Source of the DNA: Romboutsia timonensis
GTDB taxonomy: Bacteria > Bacillota > Clostridia > Peptostreptococcales > Peptostreptococcaceae
Direction of reading: 5' to 3'
DNA: 64,000 nt
NCBI RefSeq assembly: GCF_900106845.1
Contig: NZ_LT629850.1
Location: 240,747-304,746, forward strand
In this document: positions 33,143 through 41,745 of the stretch, one piece after another
Layout of the letters: every line of letters starts with the position of its first letter
Position numbering within the stretch: the first letter of the stretch is position 1
The notes under the pieces: generated by a model
What the model was told of the DNA's origin: nothing
Seen by the model: only the letters and a program-made list of their open reading frames with translations
The model's database searches: none
Program-made: the position numbers and the translations under genes

Positions 33143-34213
33143 AAAAATTTTCTTTAAATTCTCAACTAATAATTTATTTTCCTCTGGTTTCAGAATACAG
33201 ACTCTGAAAAAGTATTCATCTAAACCATCAAATGATACACAGTCTCTTATTATAATTCGCTCAGGTATAAGTTTTTCTCTAACTTCTTTAGCTGTAAGTG
33301 ATTTTGATTTTATTTCGCATAATATAAAATTGCCTTGGCTGTTATAAATTTTTAAATCAGCGAATTTACTAAGTTCATTTATTAAATAATCTCTTTCTTT
33401 TGTCATTAAAGAATATGTACTTTCTATAAATTCACTATCATTAAACATCACTTCACCCATCATAGATGCGAAAATGTTTATATTCCATAAATCAAGGTTA
33501 GAGTTCATTTCACATTTTATTTTATTATTTGAAATTAGTCCATAACCAAGTCTTATACCAGGAGTTGAAAAGAACTTAGAAGTGCCTCTTATAACAAATA
33601 AATTCTTATATTTATCAACTAATGAAGTAGATGAATAAATAGACATATTTGTAAACTCTATATATGTTTCATCCACCATAACAAAAGAGTTAGTACTATT
33701 TAATATTTTTTCTACTTCATTTTTAGTAAAAGTAAATCCTGTGGGATTATTAGGATTACATATAACGATTAACTCATAATTATCTTTATTTATAGTTTCT
33801 ATAAGCTTGTCTACATCTATATTAAAATCACATTCTTTTTTTGAAAAATATTTAGTTATATTACATCCTATTTTAGATAATTCCTTTTCATACTCTGAAT
33901 AAGCAGGAGATAAAAGTAACGACTTTTTAGGATTAATAGTTTCTATAAAAGAAGATATTAATTCTGTAGCACCACTACCTAAAAGTATGTTATCTATTGA
34001 ACAGTTGCAGTAATTAGATATAGAAGTTTTTAGTTCTATATATTCAGGGTCAGGGTATACTGATACTTTATCTATGTTATTTACTACATATTTTTTAGCT
34101 AGTTTTGATGATCCAAAAGGATTTATATTAGAACTAAAGTCCATAAAATCTTCTTTTGAAAATCCATATTGACTAGATAAATCATATAAATTTGCACCAT
34201 GATTTACTTTCAC
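33137..34213 (-). CDS. PLP-dependent aminotransferase, CobD/HisC-like
   Basis: 358-residue fold-type I PLP enzyme. The N-terminal HGANLYDLSSQYG and DFSSNINPFG are typical of threonine-phosphate decarboxylase (CobD) and its histidinol-phosphate aminotransferase relatives. The PLP Lys is in RGTSKFFSTPGIRLGYG, and NPNNPTG and the VDETYIEF Asp are present. CobD makes aminopropanol phosphate for cobalamin, but no other cobalamin gene is nearby, and the general HisC-like class cannot be excluded. The start is GTG at 34213 with AGGATGGTGA upstream. It is divergent from hpt. Confidence 0.8.
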   Translation of the reverse strand: MKVNHGANLYDLSSQYGFSKEDFMDFSSNINPFGSSKLAKKYVVNNIDKVSVYPDPEYIELKTSISNYCNCSIDNILLGSGATELISSFIETINPKKSLLLSPAYSEYEKELSKIGCNITKYFSKKECDFNIDVDKLIETINKDNYELIVICNPNNPTGFTFTKNEVEKILNSTNSFVMVDETYIEFTNMSIYSSTSLVDKYKNLFVIRGTSKFFSTPGIRLGYGLISNNKIKCEMNSNLDLWNINIFASMMGEVMFNDSEFIESTYSLMTKERDYLINELSKFADLKIYNSQGNFILCEIKSKSLTAKEVREKLIPERIIIRDCVSFDGLDEYFFRVCILKPEENKLLVENLKKIFK

Positions 34214-34355
34214 ATAATCACCATCCTAAAATTATTATTTACATATATAAATTATAATATAAATATATCATTATTCCAAATTATACTACTTAATTACAAC
34301 TGATACGAATTATATATTAAAATTAAATAAAAATATTCTATTATTTACATAGATA

Positions 34356-34364
34356 TGATATACT
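34356..34364 (+). promoter_or_regulatory. Possible extended -10 promoter of hpt
   Basis: TG-A-TATACT at 34356-34364, 37 bases before the ATG at 34401; no good -35. Confidence 0.4.
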
Positions 34365-34400
34365 AAGGTTATTATAATATACGTAAAGGAGACAGGGAAA

Positions 34401-34919
34401 ATGGCAACTATAGATGTAATGATATCTGAAGAAGAAATAGCTAAAAAAGTAGAAGAACTAGCAAAGCAAATAGAAAAAGATTATGAAGGAGAACAATTAT
34501 TAGTAGTAGGTATACTTAAAGGAGCCAGTGTATTTGTTTCTGATTTAATAAGAAAGATAAATTTAGATGTAAATATAGATTTTATGAGTGTTTCAAGTTA
34601 TGGAAATGGAACTGAAAGTTCAGGGACAGTTAGAATATTAAAAGATTTAGATGTTGATATAGCAGGAAAAAATGTATTAATTGTAGAGGATATAATAGAT
34701 TCAGGACTTACTTTAAGTAATTTAGTAAAAGAGTTAGAAATAAGAAATCCTAAATCATTAAAATTATGTACGCTATTAGATAAGCCTGAAAGAAGAACTT
34801 CAAATATACCAGTTGATTATGTTGGGTTTGTAATAGAAGATAAATTTATTGTTGGATATGGAATAGATTGGGCAGAAAAATATAGAAATTTACCTTATAT
34901 AGGTTCAGTTACAGTTTAA
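34401..34919 (+). CDS. hpt: Hypoxanthine phosphoribosyltransferase
   Basis: Purine salvage enzyme that joins hypoxanthine (or guanine) to PRPP, giving IMP or GMP in the cytosol. At 172 residues it has the normal length. The PRPP-binding signature VLIVEDIIDSGLTL is near residue 95, and the early GILKGASVF loop and the late FVIEDKFIVGYGID base-binding stretch are present. ATG 34401 follows AAAGGAGA. It is usually found with tilS and ftsH; here it stands alone opposite an aminotransferase gene and ends with a strong terminator. Confidence 0.95.
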   Translation: MATIDVMISEEEIAKKVEELAKQIEKDYEGEQLLVVGILKGASVFVSDLIRKINLDVNIDFMSVSSYGNGTESSGTVRILKDLDVDIAGKNVLIVEDIIDSGLTLSNLVKELEIRNPKSLKLCTLLDKPERRTSNIPVDYVGFVIEDKFIVGYGIDWAEKYRNLPYIGSVTV

Positions 34920-34938
34920 AAATAAATTAAAAATATAA

Positions 34939-34974
34939 AATTCGTATTATAAATTAGTAATACGGATTTTTTTT
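34939..34974 (+). terminator. Terminator after hpt
   Basis: AATTCGTATTA with TAATACGGATT (one G-U pair) and eight Ts. Confidence 0.88.
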
Positions 34975-35179
34975 ATAAAAATTTAAGGATAATTATAAAT
35001 ATATAATTATAAAAATGAACTACTTAACTATGGAATTTTTTAGAGGAACATGTTAATTAACTTATTTTTATAGTTAAATATTATTATTTAAAATATTAGA
35101 TGTTGATTAAATGAGGTATTTATAAAATACAATGAAGAAATAAGTTTAGTTAAAATAGAAATATTAAAAAATATAAATA
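34975..35179. other. Gap between hpt terminator and MATE promoter
   Basis: A/T-rich sequence with no gene and no conserved structure that I can see; it leads into the MerR-type promoter at 35180. Confidence 0.4.
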
Positions 35180-35210
35180 TTGACCTTGCCATTGGTGGAG
35201 GGTTTAATAT
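35180..35210 (+). promoter_or_regulatory. MerR-type promoter with 19-base spacer before the MATE gene
   Basis: TTGACC at 35180-35185 and TAATAT at 35205-35210 are separated by 19 bases instead of 17. The spacer holds an imperfect dyad (ACCTTGCC against the inverse of GGAGGGT). Long spacers with such dyads are the hallmark of promoters that MerR-family activators untwist. The G/C-rich block stands out in this A/T-rich gap. No MerR gene lies in the window. Confidence 0.7.
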
Positions 35211-35241
35211 TGTAAGAGTAAATAAAAAGGAGGAAAGGTAA

Positions 35242-36555
35242 ATGGTCAAACAGTTTTTAGGATATGCAATACCATCAGCTTTAGCTATGTGTATAGCATC
35301 ATTGAATACAATAATAGATGGTGTATTTTTAGGAAATGGAATTGGAGATGCTGCACTAGGGGCAGTTAATATAGTAATGCCAATTACAATAGTATTTTTT
35401 GGCCTTGCAACTATGGTATCAGTAGGAGGTGGCGCACTAATATCAAAGAACTTTGGAGCAAATGAAGATGAAAAAGGAATTAGTATATTTAGACAGGTTA
35501 CATATATGCTAATAATAATGAGTCTTTGTTTAAGTGCAGTTTGTGTTATATTTGCAAAACCAATAGTTAAAATAATGGGAGCTACTGAAAACCTACTACC
35601 ATTAGCGGCTGAGTATCTAAAATATTATGCAATGTTTTGTTTACCAAGCTTATTAGGAATTGCATTTAATAGCTTTTTAAGAAATGATAATAAGCCAAAG
35701 CTTGCAATGGTATCTACCATATGTGGAACTATAAGTAATATAATTTTAAATTATATATTCATATTTAAATTGGGATTAGGTATAAAAAGTGCAGCAATAG
35801 CTACAGGATTTGGACAAATAATAACTCTTTTAATAGCTCTTCCACATTTTATATTAAAAAAAGGAAAATTAAGTTTTGGAAAGCAAAATCTAGAGGCAGG
35901 TACAATAAGGGAAGTATTAAAAATAGGATTACCATCATTTTTTGCAGAGGCAGCTTTTTCAGTTATAATATTTGTTCATAATTTAGTTTTAGTTAATACA
36001 GTTGGAGAAATAGGTATATCTACCTATGCAATAATAAACTATATAACTACGAATATATACTTAGTACTTTTAGGAGTTACTCTTGGGGCTCAGCCACTTA
36101 TAAGTTACAATTATGGAGCTAAAGATGGTGAAAAAATGCTAGTATTTTATAAACTTTCAAATAGAACATCAATTATAATAGGAATAATTTTTGCTTTATT
36201 ATGTTTTGTATTTGGAAGAGAGATAATTTCTGTATTTACATCAGATAAAGAGCTTATAAATATATCATATATAGCAGTAAATATAAACAACTTAGCGTAT
36301 TTATTCATAGGAAAAAACTTAACTACAACTATGTACTATCAAGCTATAGAAATACCAAAATACTCAAACATGATATGTGCAATGAGATCTATATTAATTT
36401 TACCTATAGTATTAGTTATTATGGCAAAAGCTTTTGGGGAAAATGGAATATGGATTAGTATGGCAATATCAGAGTTTATGATTATATTAATATCAAAGAA
36501 AATATTCAATATAAATAAGTGTACAGAAAATGCAGTAACTAACCTAGCATCATAA
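35242..36555 (+). CDS. MATE-family efflux transporter
   Basis: 437-residue multidrug and toxin extrusion protein with about 12 membrane helices, in two similar halves (each with a TIIDGVFLG/ LVLVNTVGEIG-type segment). The family exports cationic drugs or metabolites using Na+ or H+ gradients. ATG 35242 follows AAAGGAGGAAAGG. The first helix starts almost at once (MVKQFLGYAIPSALA), slightly shorter than most members. The promoter has MerR-type spacing, suggesting induction by a drug-like ligand. Substrate unknown. A strong terminator follows. Confidence 0.9.
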   Translation: MVKQFLGYAIPSALAMCIASLNTIIDGVFLGNGIGDAALGAVNIVMPITIVFFGLATMVSVGGGALISKNFGANEDEKGISIFRQVTYMLIIMSLCLSAVCVIFAKPIVKIMGATENLLPLAAEYLKYYAMFCLPSLLGIAFNSFLRNDNKPKLAMVSTICGTISNIILNYIFIFKLGLGIKSAAIATGFGQIITLLIALPHFILKKGKLSFGKQNLEAGTIREVLKIGLPSFFAEAAFSVIIFVHNLVLVNTVGEIGISTYAIINYITTNIYLVLLGVTLGAQPLISYNYGAKDGEKMLVFYKLSNRTSIIIGIIFALLCFVFGREIISVFTSDKELINISYIAVNINNLAYLFIGKNLTTTMYYQAIEIPKYSNMICAMRSILILPIVLVIMAKAFGENGIWISMAISEFMIILISKKIFNINKCTENAVTNLAS

Positions 36556-36571
36556 CTTCAAATAATTTTAG

Positions 36572-36606
36572 AAAAAACCATATCATAAAAATGATGTGGT
36601 TTTTTC
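36572..36606 (+). terminator. Terminator after the MATE gene
   Basis: AAAAAACCATATCAT with ATGATGTGGTTTTTT (one G-U pair); probably works in both directions. Confidence 0.85.
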
Positions 36607-36704
36607 TTTAAGAAAAAGTAGCTATTATGCAAATAAATTTTTATTTAATATTTACATTAAAAAAAGTGTATAATCATATAAGATACAAAGATAAGGAGGA
36701 GATT

Positions 36705-37328
36705 ATGAATATTCAAATTAATATATTAAAATTTTTTCAAAGTATAAGGAATCCAATATTAAATGCGTTCTTTTTAATATTAACAATAAGCACAGAAGTA
36801 CCGGTTATAGTTATTTTAACTGCTATAATGTACTGGTGTATAAATAAAAAATATGGTCAAAAACTTTTATTTTCATTAACAGCAAATATAGCAATAAATA
36901 CAGGAATAAAAGAATATGTAAAAGCACCGAGACCTATAGGAACTGAGGGACTTGAATCTTTAAGGGTGTCTACTGCTACAGGTTATTCTTTTCCAAGTGG
37001 ACATACACAAACAGCTACAACATTTTGGACCAGTTTAATGATTATATTTAGGAAAAAATGGATGTATATATTAGGTTCAATAATGATATTAGGAGTTGGA
37101 TTATCTAGATTATATTTAGGTGTTCACTGGCCTATAGATGTAATTTGTGGATGGATATTTGGTATAGTATTTACAATAATGTTCTCAAAATTATTTGATA
37201 TTGTAGATAAAAATAAAAACTATAAACTTTTATTATTAACGTTAATACCATTTATAATTTTTATTTTTATAGTCCTGAATTGTATAATTAAATCAGACAA
37301 ATATATAAACAAAAAAAGACACTTATGA
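36705..37328 (+). pseudogene. PAP2 phosphatase, 5' part, interrupted by IS30-family element
   Basis: N-terminal portion of a membrane phosphatase of the PAP2 family. All catalytic motifs lie in this part: KEYVKAPRP, SFPSGHTQT and SRLYLGVHWPIDV. Native codons run to the target duplication AGT at 37271-37273; the last 18 residues to the stop at 37326-37328 come from the insertion element. ATG 36705 follows AAGGAGGAG. Substrates in this family are lipid phosphates such as undecaprenyl diphosphate. The truncated product retains the active site but loses its C-terminal membrane helices, so it may or may not function. Confidence 0.87.
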
Positions 37329-38389
37329 TATACTTAGTTAACCTACTAAAATCAACAAAAGGAGTACCAAAAATGTCTTTTAATCATATTAACATAAATC
37401 AGCTAACAAATCTAGAAGCAAATTACTATTTAGGCGTGAAAGCAAGAGCTTGCGCTCAAAGAATGAAAATTGGAAAAGATAAAGTTTACAGATATTACAA
37501 GCTATTTATGCAAGGACTTACTGTTCAAGAAATATATAATCAATACCTAATAAATAAATCTAGATGTGGAAGAAAGCCCATTGTATTAAGCAAAGAAAAA
37601 TTAGATGATATCAATAATAAGCTAGAAAATGATTGGTCTTTAGATGCTATCGCAGGAAGAGATAAAATAGATGGAAAAGATGAAAAAATATCAACAAAAA
37701 CATTATACAAATTAGCAAAACAAGGTGTAATAGATATAAATAAGTTGAGACGTAAGGGTAAAAATAACCCGAAGGGTCATAACGAAACAAGAGGTAAAAT
37801 TAATACATGTAAAACAATTCATGAAAGAGATGAAAAGTATCCTAATGCTAAAACTAGTATAGAATATGGCCATTTTGAGGGAGATACTATTGTAGGAAAA
37901 GCTAGAAAATCAGCTATAGTTACTTTAGTAGAAAAGTATTCAAAATATATTGTATTACTTAAAGCAAGTAGAAAGAGTGAGGATGTTAAAGAAGCAATTT
38001 GCAAATGGCTATCATCTTTACATAAGTCGTGTATATCTACTATTACATTTGATAGAGGTAAAGAGTTTTCAAAATGGTCAGACATAGAAAAAGATAGTTC
38101 AGTTAATATTGAAATCTACTTTGGAGACCCTGGATCACCAGGTCAAAGAGGGCTAAATGAGAATTCAAATGGAATAGTTAGAAAAGATTTACCTAAGTCT
38201 ACAGATTTATCTGCATATTCTCAAGAAGAATTAAATATGATTGCGTATAAATGGAATTCTATACCTAGAAAATCACTAGACTATAAAACACCAAATGAGG
38301 TTATAAAAGAAGCAACTGGATTTGAAAGCTTACTTACATTTGCTTAGTGATTCATAAGTAATTTGTCTGATTTAAATTGACAATTCAGG
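37274..38389 (+). mobile_element. IS30-family insertion sequence in a PAP2 gene
   Basis: 1116 bases with long imperfect terminal inverted repeats: CCTGAATTGT-(A/T-rich)-AAATCAGACAAAT at 37274 and its inverse ending CAATTCAGG at 38389, about 26 of 29 matching. The direct repeat AGT flanks it at 37271-37273 and 38390-38392. One intact transposase gene. Clean ends and the preserved frame of the host gene suggest a recent insertion. Confidence 0.92.
37373..38347 (+). CDS. IS30-family transposase
   Basis: 324-residue DDE transposase. An N-terminal helix-turn-helix region (GKDKVYRYYKLFMQGLTVQEI) binds the ends. The catalytic core shows D171 (FEGDTIVG), D227 (TFDRGKEFS) and E263 (NENSNGIVRKDLP), with 35 residues between the last two. 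The start ATG 37373 has AAAGGAG upstream; an ATG at 37325 in the same frame overlaps the truncated PAP2 stop and lacks a ribosome site. The frame is complete, so the element may still be mobile. Confidence 0.93.
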   Translation: MSFNHININQLTNLEANYYLGVKARACAQRMKIGKDKVYRYYKLFMQGLTVQEIYNQYLINKSRCGRKPIVLSKEKLDDINNKLENDWSLDAIAGRDKIDGKDEKISTKTLYKLAKQGVIDINKLRRKGKNNPKGHNETRGKINTCKTIHERDEKYPNAKTSIEYGHFEGDTIVGKARKSAIVTLVEKYSKYIVLLKASRKSEDVKEAICKWLSSLHKSCISTITFDRGKEFSKWSDIEKDSSVNIEIYFGDPGSPGQRGLNENSNGIVRKDLPKSTDLSAYSQEELNMIAYKWNSIPRKSLDYKTPNEVIKEATGFESLLTFA

Positions 38390-38392
38390 AGT

Positions 38393-38720
38393 AAAAAGTG
38401 AATCATATATTAAGATGTTAGGACTTTTATCAGGATTTATATTAGGGTATATAATTGAAGATAAGTTTATAAAATTTAATACTATAGATGAATATAAAAA
38501 AGAAATTAGCTTTAGTTCAAAAATAGATACTAATAAAGACTATATAGTAAAAAGTGCATACAGATTTATATTAGGAATATTTACACTTTTATTAGTATTT
38601 TTAATATTAAACTATATAATGCCTAAATATGTATTATTTAAATTTATAAAATATTTAATAATAACTTTATATGCTGTAGCAGGTGTTCCAGCATTATTTA
38701 AAATAACAAAATTAGCTTAA
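38393..38720 (+). pseudogene. PAP2 phosphatase, 3' part, after the IS30-family element
   Basis: C-terminal remainder of the same gene: residues VKSESYIKMLGLLSGF onward with two or three membrane helices, ending in FKITKLA. Joining 36705-37273 directly to 38393-38720 keeps the frame and gives 298 residues. The first internal ATG (38415) has no ribosome site, so this part is probably not translated. The downstream flavoprotein gene starts 26 bases after its stop and may have been in the same transcript. Confidence 0.88.
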
Positions 38721-38746
38721 AATAAATATAAACTTGAGGTGACAAT

Positions 38747-39973
38747 TTGAAAAAAGTAGTAGTAATAGGAGCTGGAGCAGCAGGTATGATGGCAGCTGCA
38801 ACTGCGGCTAATAGAGGATTAGATGTAACATTAATAGAGAGAAATCATAGAGTTGGAAGAAAAATATTAATAACAGGAAAAGGTAGATGTAATATAACTA
38901 ATGATTGTGATATAGAAGAACTTATAGAAAATGTACCTACAAATGGTAAATTTTTATATAGTGCATTTTACACTTTTACAAATACTGATGTTATTGATAT
39001 GTTTAATAAATTAGGTGTTGAAACTAAAACAGAAAGAGGAAAAAGAGTATTTCCTTCAAGTGATAAAGCACATGATATTGCTAATGCCCTTGAAAAAATG
39101 ATAAAAAGTCAAAAAGTAAAATTACTTCTTAATACAAAAGTAGATAAAGTAGTATCAAAAGGAAGTAAGATAGAAAAGGTAATATTAGATAATAAAAAAG
39201 AAATATTATGTGATAGTGTAATAATTGCAACTGGAGGACTTAGTTATCCATTAACGGGTTCAACAGGAGATGGATATAAATTTGCTAAAAGTCTTGGTCA
39301 TAGTATAGTAGATACTAAGCCATCATTAATAGGAATAGAAGTGCAAGAATCCTTTGTAAAAAATCTTGAAAAATTATCTCTTAGAAATATTGAAATATCA
39401 GTGTATAACAGTAAAAATAAAAAAATATATGATGATTTTGGAGAGCTTGAGTTTACAAAGTATGGCGTTGACGGACCAGTTATAAAATCTGCAAGTTGTA
39501 GAATGAAAGATACTACAAAAGAAAACTATAAAATAGTATTAGATTTAAAACCAGCACTAGATGAAGAAAAATTAGATAAAAGGATACAGAGAGATTTCCA
39601 AAAATATACTAACAAGAAGTTTGAAAATGCATTAGATGACTTATTACCAAAAAAATTGATTCCTGTAATAATAGAATTAAGTGAAATTGATAAAGATACA
39701 GTTGTTCATCAAATATCTAGAGAACAAAGAAAGTCTTTAGTTCACTTATTAAAGAACATAACTTTAACTGTAAAAAGATATAGACCTATAGAGGAAGCAA
39801 TAATAACTTCAGGTGGAATTAAAGTGAATGAAATAAATTCTAGTACTATGGAATCTAAATTAATAGAAGGTCTTTTCTTTGCTGGAGAAGTTATAGATGT
39901 AGATGCATATACAGGTGGATTTAACCTTCAAATTGCATTTTCAACAGGATATTTAGCTGGATACTATTGTTAG
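38747..39973 (+). CDS. NAD(P)/FAD-dependent oxidoreductase (HI0933/BaiN-like)
   Basis: 408-residue flavoprotein of the HI0933 family. The FAD-binding Rossmann motif VVIGAGAAGMMAA is at the N-terminus, followed by RKILITGKGRCNITN, a family hallmark. A C-terminal GGIKVNEINSSTMESK...GLFFAGEV block and DVDAYTGGFNLQIAFSTG complete it. Some relatives reduce bile-acid intermediates; most are uncharacterised, so the substrate is open. The start is TTG at 38747 with GAGGTGA upstream; no ATG suits the frame. It follows the broken PAP2 gene, so expression may now depend on transcription from within the IS. Confidence 0.88.
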   Translation: MKKVVVIGAGAAGMMAAATAANRGLDVTLIERNHRVGRKILITGKGRCNITNDCDIEELIENVPTNGKFLYSAFYTFTNTDVIDMFNKLGVETKTERGKRVFPSSDKAHDIANALEKMIKSQKVKLLLNTKVDKVVSKGSKIEKVILDNKKEILCDSVIIATGGLSYPLTGSTGDGYKFAKSLGHSIVDTKPSLIGIEVQESFVKNLEKLSLRNIEISVYNSKNKKIYDDFGELEFTKYGVDGPVIKSASCRMKDTTKENYKIVLDLKPALDEEKLDKRIQRDFQKYTNKKFENALDDLLPKKLIPVIIELSEIDKDTVVHQISREQRKSLVHLLKNITLTVKRYRPIEEAIITSGGIKVNEINSSTMESKLIEGLFFAGEVIDVDAYTGGFNLQIAFSTGYLAGYYC

Positions 39974-40003
39974 AAAAATATTATTGTGTGTAAAAATTAC
40001 CAA

Positions 40004-40035
40004 GAATGAAAAGTAGTAAAGTCCATATAATACTA
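40004..40035 (+). promoter_or_regulatory. Possible forespore sigma-G promoter of the SASP gene
   Basis: GAATG at 40004-40008 and a CATATAATACTA block from 40024 resemble sigma-G elements, though the spacing (15 bases to CATATAA, 20 to AATACTA) is off the usual 17-18. Expected from gene function, weakly supported by sequence. Confidence 0.35.
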
Positions 40036-40073
40036 CCAAGAAACAAAATTATTTAGAAAGAAGGTAATCAACA

Positions 40074-40289
40074 ATGGCAAACAACAATAATAATCAAAAA
40101 GTAGTTCCACAAGCTAAACAAGCTTTAAATCAAATGAAATTAGAAATAGCTAATGAATTAGGTATGGCTAACTATCAACAAATGGACAAAGGTAATTTAA
40201 CAGCTAGAGAAAATGGTTATGTAGGTGGATACATGACTAAGAAATTAGTTGAAATGGCTGAACAACAAATGGCTGGAAAGCAACAATAG
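40074..40289 (+). CDS. Alpha/beta-type small acid-soluble spore protein
   Basis: 71-residue SASP that coats and protects DNA in the dormant spore and is degraded on germination. Typical blocks are present: QALNQMKLEIANELGM, which includes the germination-protease-like Glu-Ile/Leu-Ala site, and GYVGGYMTKKLVEMAEQQM. The N-terminus is Asn/Gln rich. ATG 40074 follows AGAAGGTAA. It shows the organism forms spores. Expression is expected in the forespore under sigma-G or sigma-F. A terminator separates it from the next small gene. Confidence 0.95.
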   Translation: MANNNNNQKVVPQAKQALNQMKLEIANELGMANYQQMDKGNLTARENGYVGGYMTKKLVEMAEQQMAGKQQ

Positions 40290-40321
40290 TAGATAATAGA
40301 ATAATATAGAGATACAATAGG

Positions 40322-40362
40322 AATAGCCTTATAAATTTATAAAATTTATGAGGCTATTATTA
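40322..40362 (+). terminator. Terminator after the SASP gene
   Basis: AATAGCCTTATAAATTT with AATTTATGAGGCTATT (one G-U pair), then TATTAATTT. Confidence 0.75.
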
Positions 40363-40436
40363 ATTTATTTATATGGTAATAAAATTTTTATTTATGGATA
40401 CAATACAAAAGAATATATATATAAGGAGTGGTACAT

Positions 40437-40607
40437 ATGCCTACAGTTAATTTTGATGAAATAAAAACTAAATTTATAAATGCAGATTTAGATGAAAAAA
40501 TACGTATTTATACAACAACAGAAGGATTATCAGTGGCTGAATTTAGAGAGTTACTTAAATATTATCCAATACAACACTTATCAAAATTAGAAAAAGCATT
40601 AGGTTAA
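40437..40607 (+). CDS. Small 56-residue protein next to the SASP gene
   Basis: Short gene starting at ATG 40437 with AAGGAGTG correctly placed upstream and ending at TAA 40605-40607, then followed by a strong terminator. The product starts MPTVNFDEIKTKFIN and ends HLSKLEKALG. It is acidic and helical with no cysteine, no signal peptide and no membrane segment. I do not recognise the family. Ribosome site, stop and terminator together make it a real gene. Position beside a spore protein hints at sporulation-linked expression, but nothing in the sequence proves it. Confidence 0.75.
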   Translation: MPTVNFDEIKTKFINADLDEKIRIYTTTEGLSVAEFRELLKYYPIQHLSKLEKALG

Positions 40608-40630
40608 TATAAAATAGAATATAATAAATT

Positions 40631-40660
40631 AAAAAAGAAGTCATTTGACTTCTTTTTTAA
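40631..40660. terminator. Bidirectional terminator of convergent small genes
   Basis: AAAAAAGAAGTCA with TGACTTCTTTTTT, 2-base loop; serves the 56-residue gene and the minus-strand gene. Confidence 0.88.
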
Positions 40661-41130
40661 TTTAAATTAGATTTATGCACATAGTTATAGATTCGTTCAT
40701 CTCCTAGATCTATAGACTGAGTAGTTATATATTTTATAATACAATCAACATCACAACTATTTAAATATTCAAGAGGAATGGATAAGGTGTAACCACTAGA
40801 CTCTAGTAAATTTTTTAGTTTTATTCTTTGAGATATACTAGGTTTTTCAGGTATGGATTTTACACCTCTTTTTTTGCTGCTTGATAAGTTTTCATTTTGA
40901 ATATTTATTAATTTTTCTATATAAGAGGTATAAGACTCTTTAAAATCATTTTCTAATAAAAGTTTTTCATCTAAGATATCATTTATATCTCCATTGGATA
41001 TGATATTCTCAACAAACTTATCAGCAGTTAGTTTTCCAGTAGTAATTCCTTTTTGATATTTTCTAAGTATTTTTTTTGTATAATTATAAATTTTACTACG
41101 AATTTCTAGATCTAGTTGTTCCATTTGCAT
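40657..41130 (-). CDS. Hypothetical cytoplasmic protein
   Basis: 157 residues, mostly helical and charged, with no signal peptide and no membrane segment. I do not recognise a family. The C-terminus includes ISQRIKLKNLLESSGYTL, which could be a helix-turn-helix-like or helical-hairpin region, and a short Cys-containing stretch (NSCDVDCIIKY). Start at ATG 41130 fits AAAGGAG eight to nine bases upstream; a GTG at 41139 is inside the ribosome site. It is divergent from the membrane-protein gene at 41247, with which it shares a 116-base promoter region. Confidence 0.7.
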   Translation of the reverse strand: MQMEQLDLEIRSKIYNYTKKILRKYQKGITTGKLTADKFVENIISNGDINDILDEKLLLENDFKESYTSYIEKLINIQNENLSSSKKRGVKSIPEKPSISQRIKLKNLLESSGYTLSIPLEYLNSCDVDCIIKYITTQSIDLGDERIYNYVHKSNLN

Positions 41131-41246
41131 AATAAGCACTCCTTTATTTATAGGGTTATAAAACTCAATATTTTTATTATTGTCAAGTATAAAAAATAAT
41201 ATAATTGTAAAAATATAAAAATATAAATAAATTTGGAGGTTTTACT

Positions 41247-41720
41247 ATGATAAATGGAATAATAAAGCTTTTTTATTCTGAAGTTGTAAAAACTAATATG
41301 AAAAAAATGCCAAATGGGGAGTATTACTTAAAAGATGAATATAAAGAAATTAAAAACTTAACACTTAAAATAGATAGTTTAGCACTTAATATAATAAAAC
41401 TTATAATAGTAATGATTACACTTATATTAGCATTTGAAATAAATACTATATTAGGGATTGGATTATTTTTAATAGAGTTTTTATACATAATTTATAAAAG
41501 AAATTTAGAACAACAAATTTTAGAGAGTATAAAGCATTTAAAAGATAATGTAGAAATGACTACATTAGATGTATTAACTGAGAGAGGAAAATCAGGTATA
41601 AACATACTTATAACTCTTTTGATACTTGGACTTATAACAAATTTTAATTGGTCTATAGTGATTAGCTTTATAGTTGTTTTTTTATTTACTATAAAAGATA
41701 TATATAGTAATATTAAATAA
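41247..41720 (+). CDS. Hypothetical membrane protein, upstream of the GAF/PP2C gene
   Basis: 157 residues with hydrophobic segments at about 45-62 and 64-83 and again at 115-135 and 137-152, separated by a charged, helical cytoplasmic stretch (RNLEQQILESIKHLKDNVEMTTLDVL). It looks like two membrane hairpins. No family recognised. ATG 41247 follows TTGGAGG. The phosphatase gene starts 25 bases after its stop with no terminator, so the two are likely one operon, and the protein could be a membrane partner of that phosphatase. Confidence 0.72.
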   Translation: MINGIIKLFYSEVVKTNMKKMPNGEYYLKDEYKEIKNLTLKIDSLALNIIKLIIVMITLILAFEINTILGIGLFLIEFLYIIYKRNLEQQILESIKHLKDNVEMTTLDVLTERGKSGINILITLLILGLITNFNWSIVISFIVVFLFTIKDIYSNIK

Positions 41721-41745
41721 TGACGAAATAAGGGGGAGGACGAGT

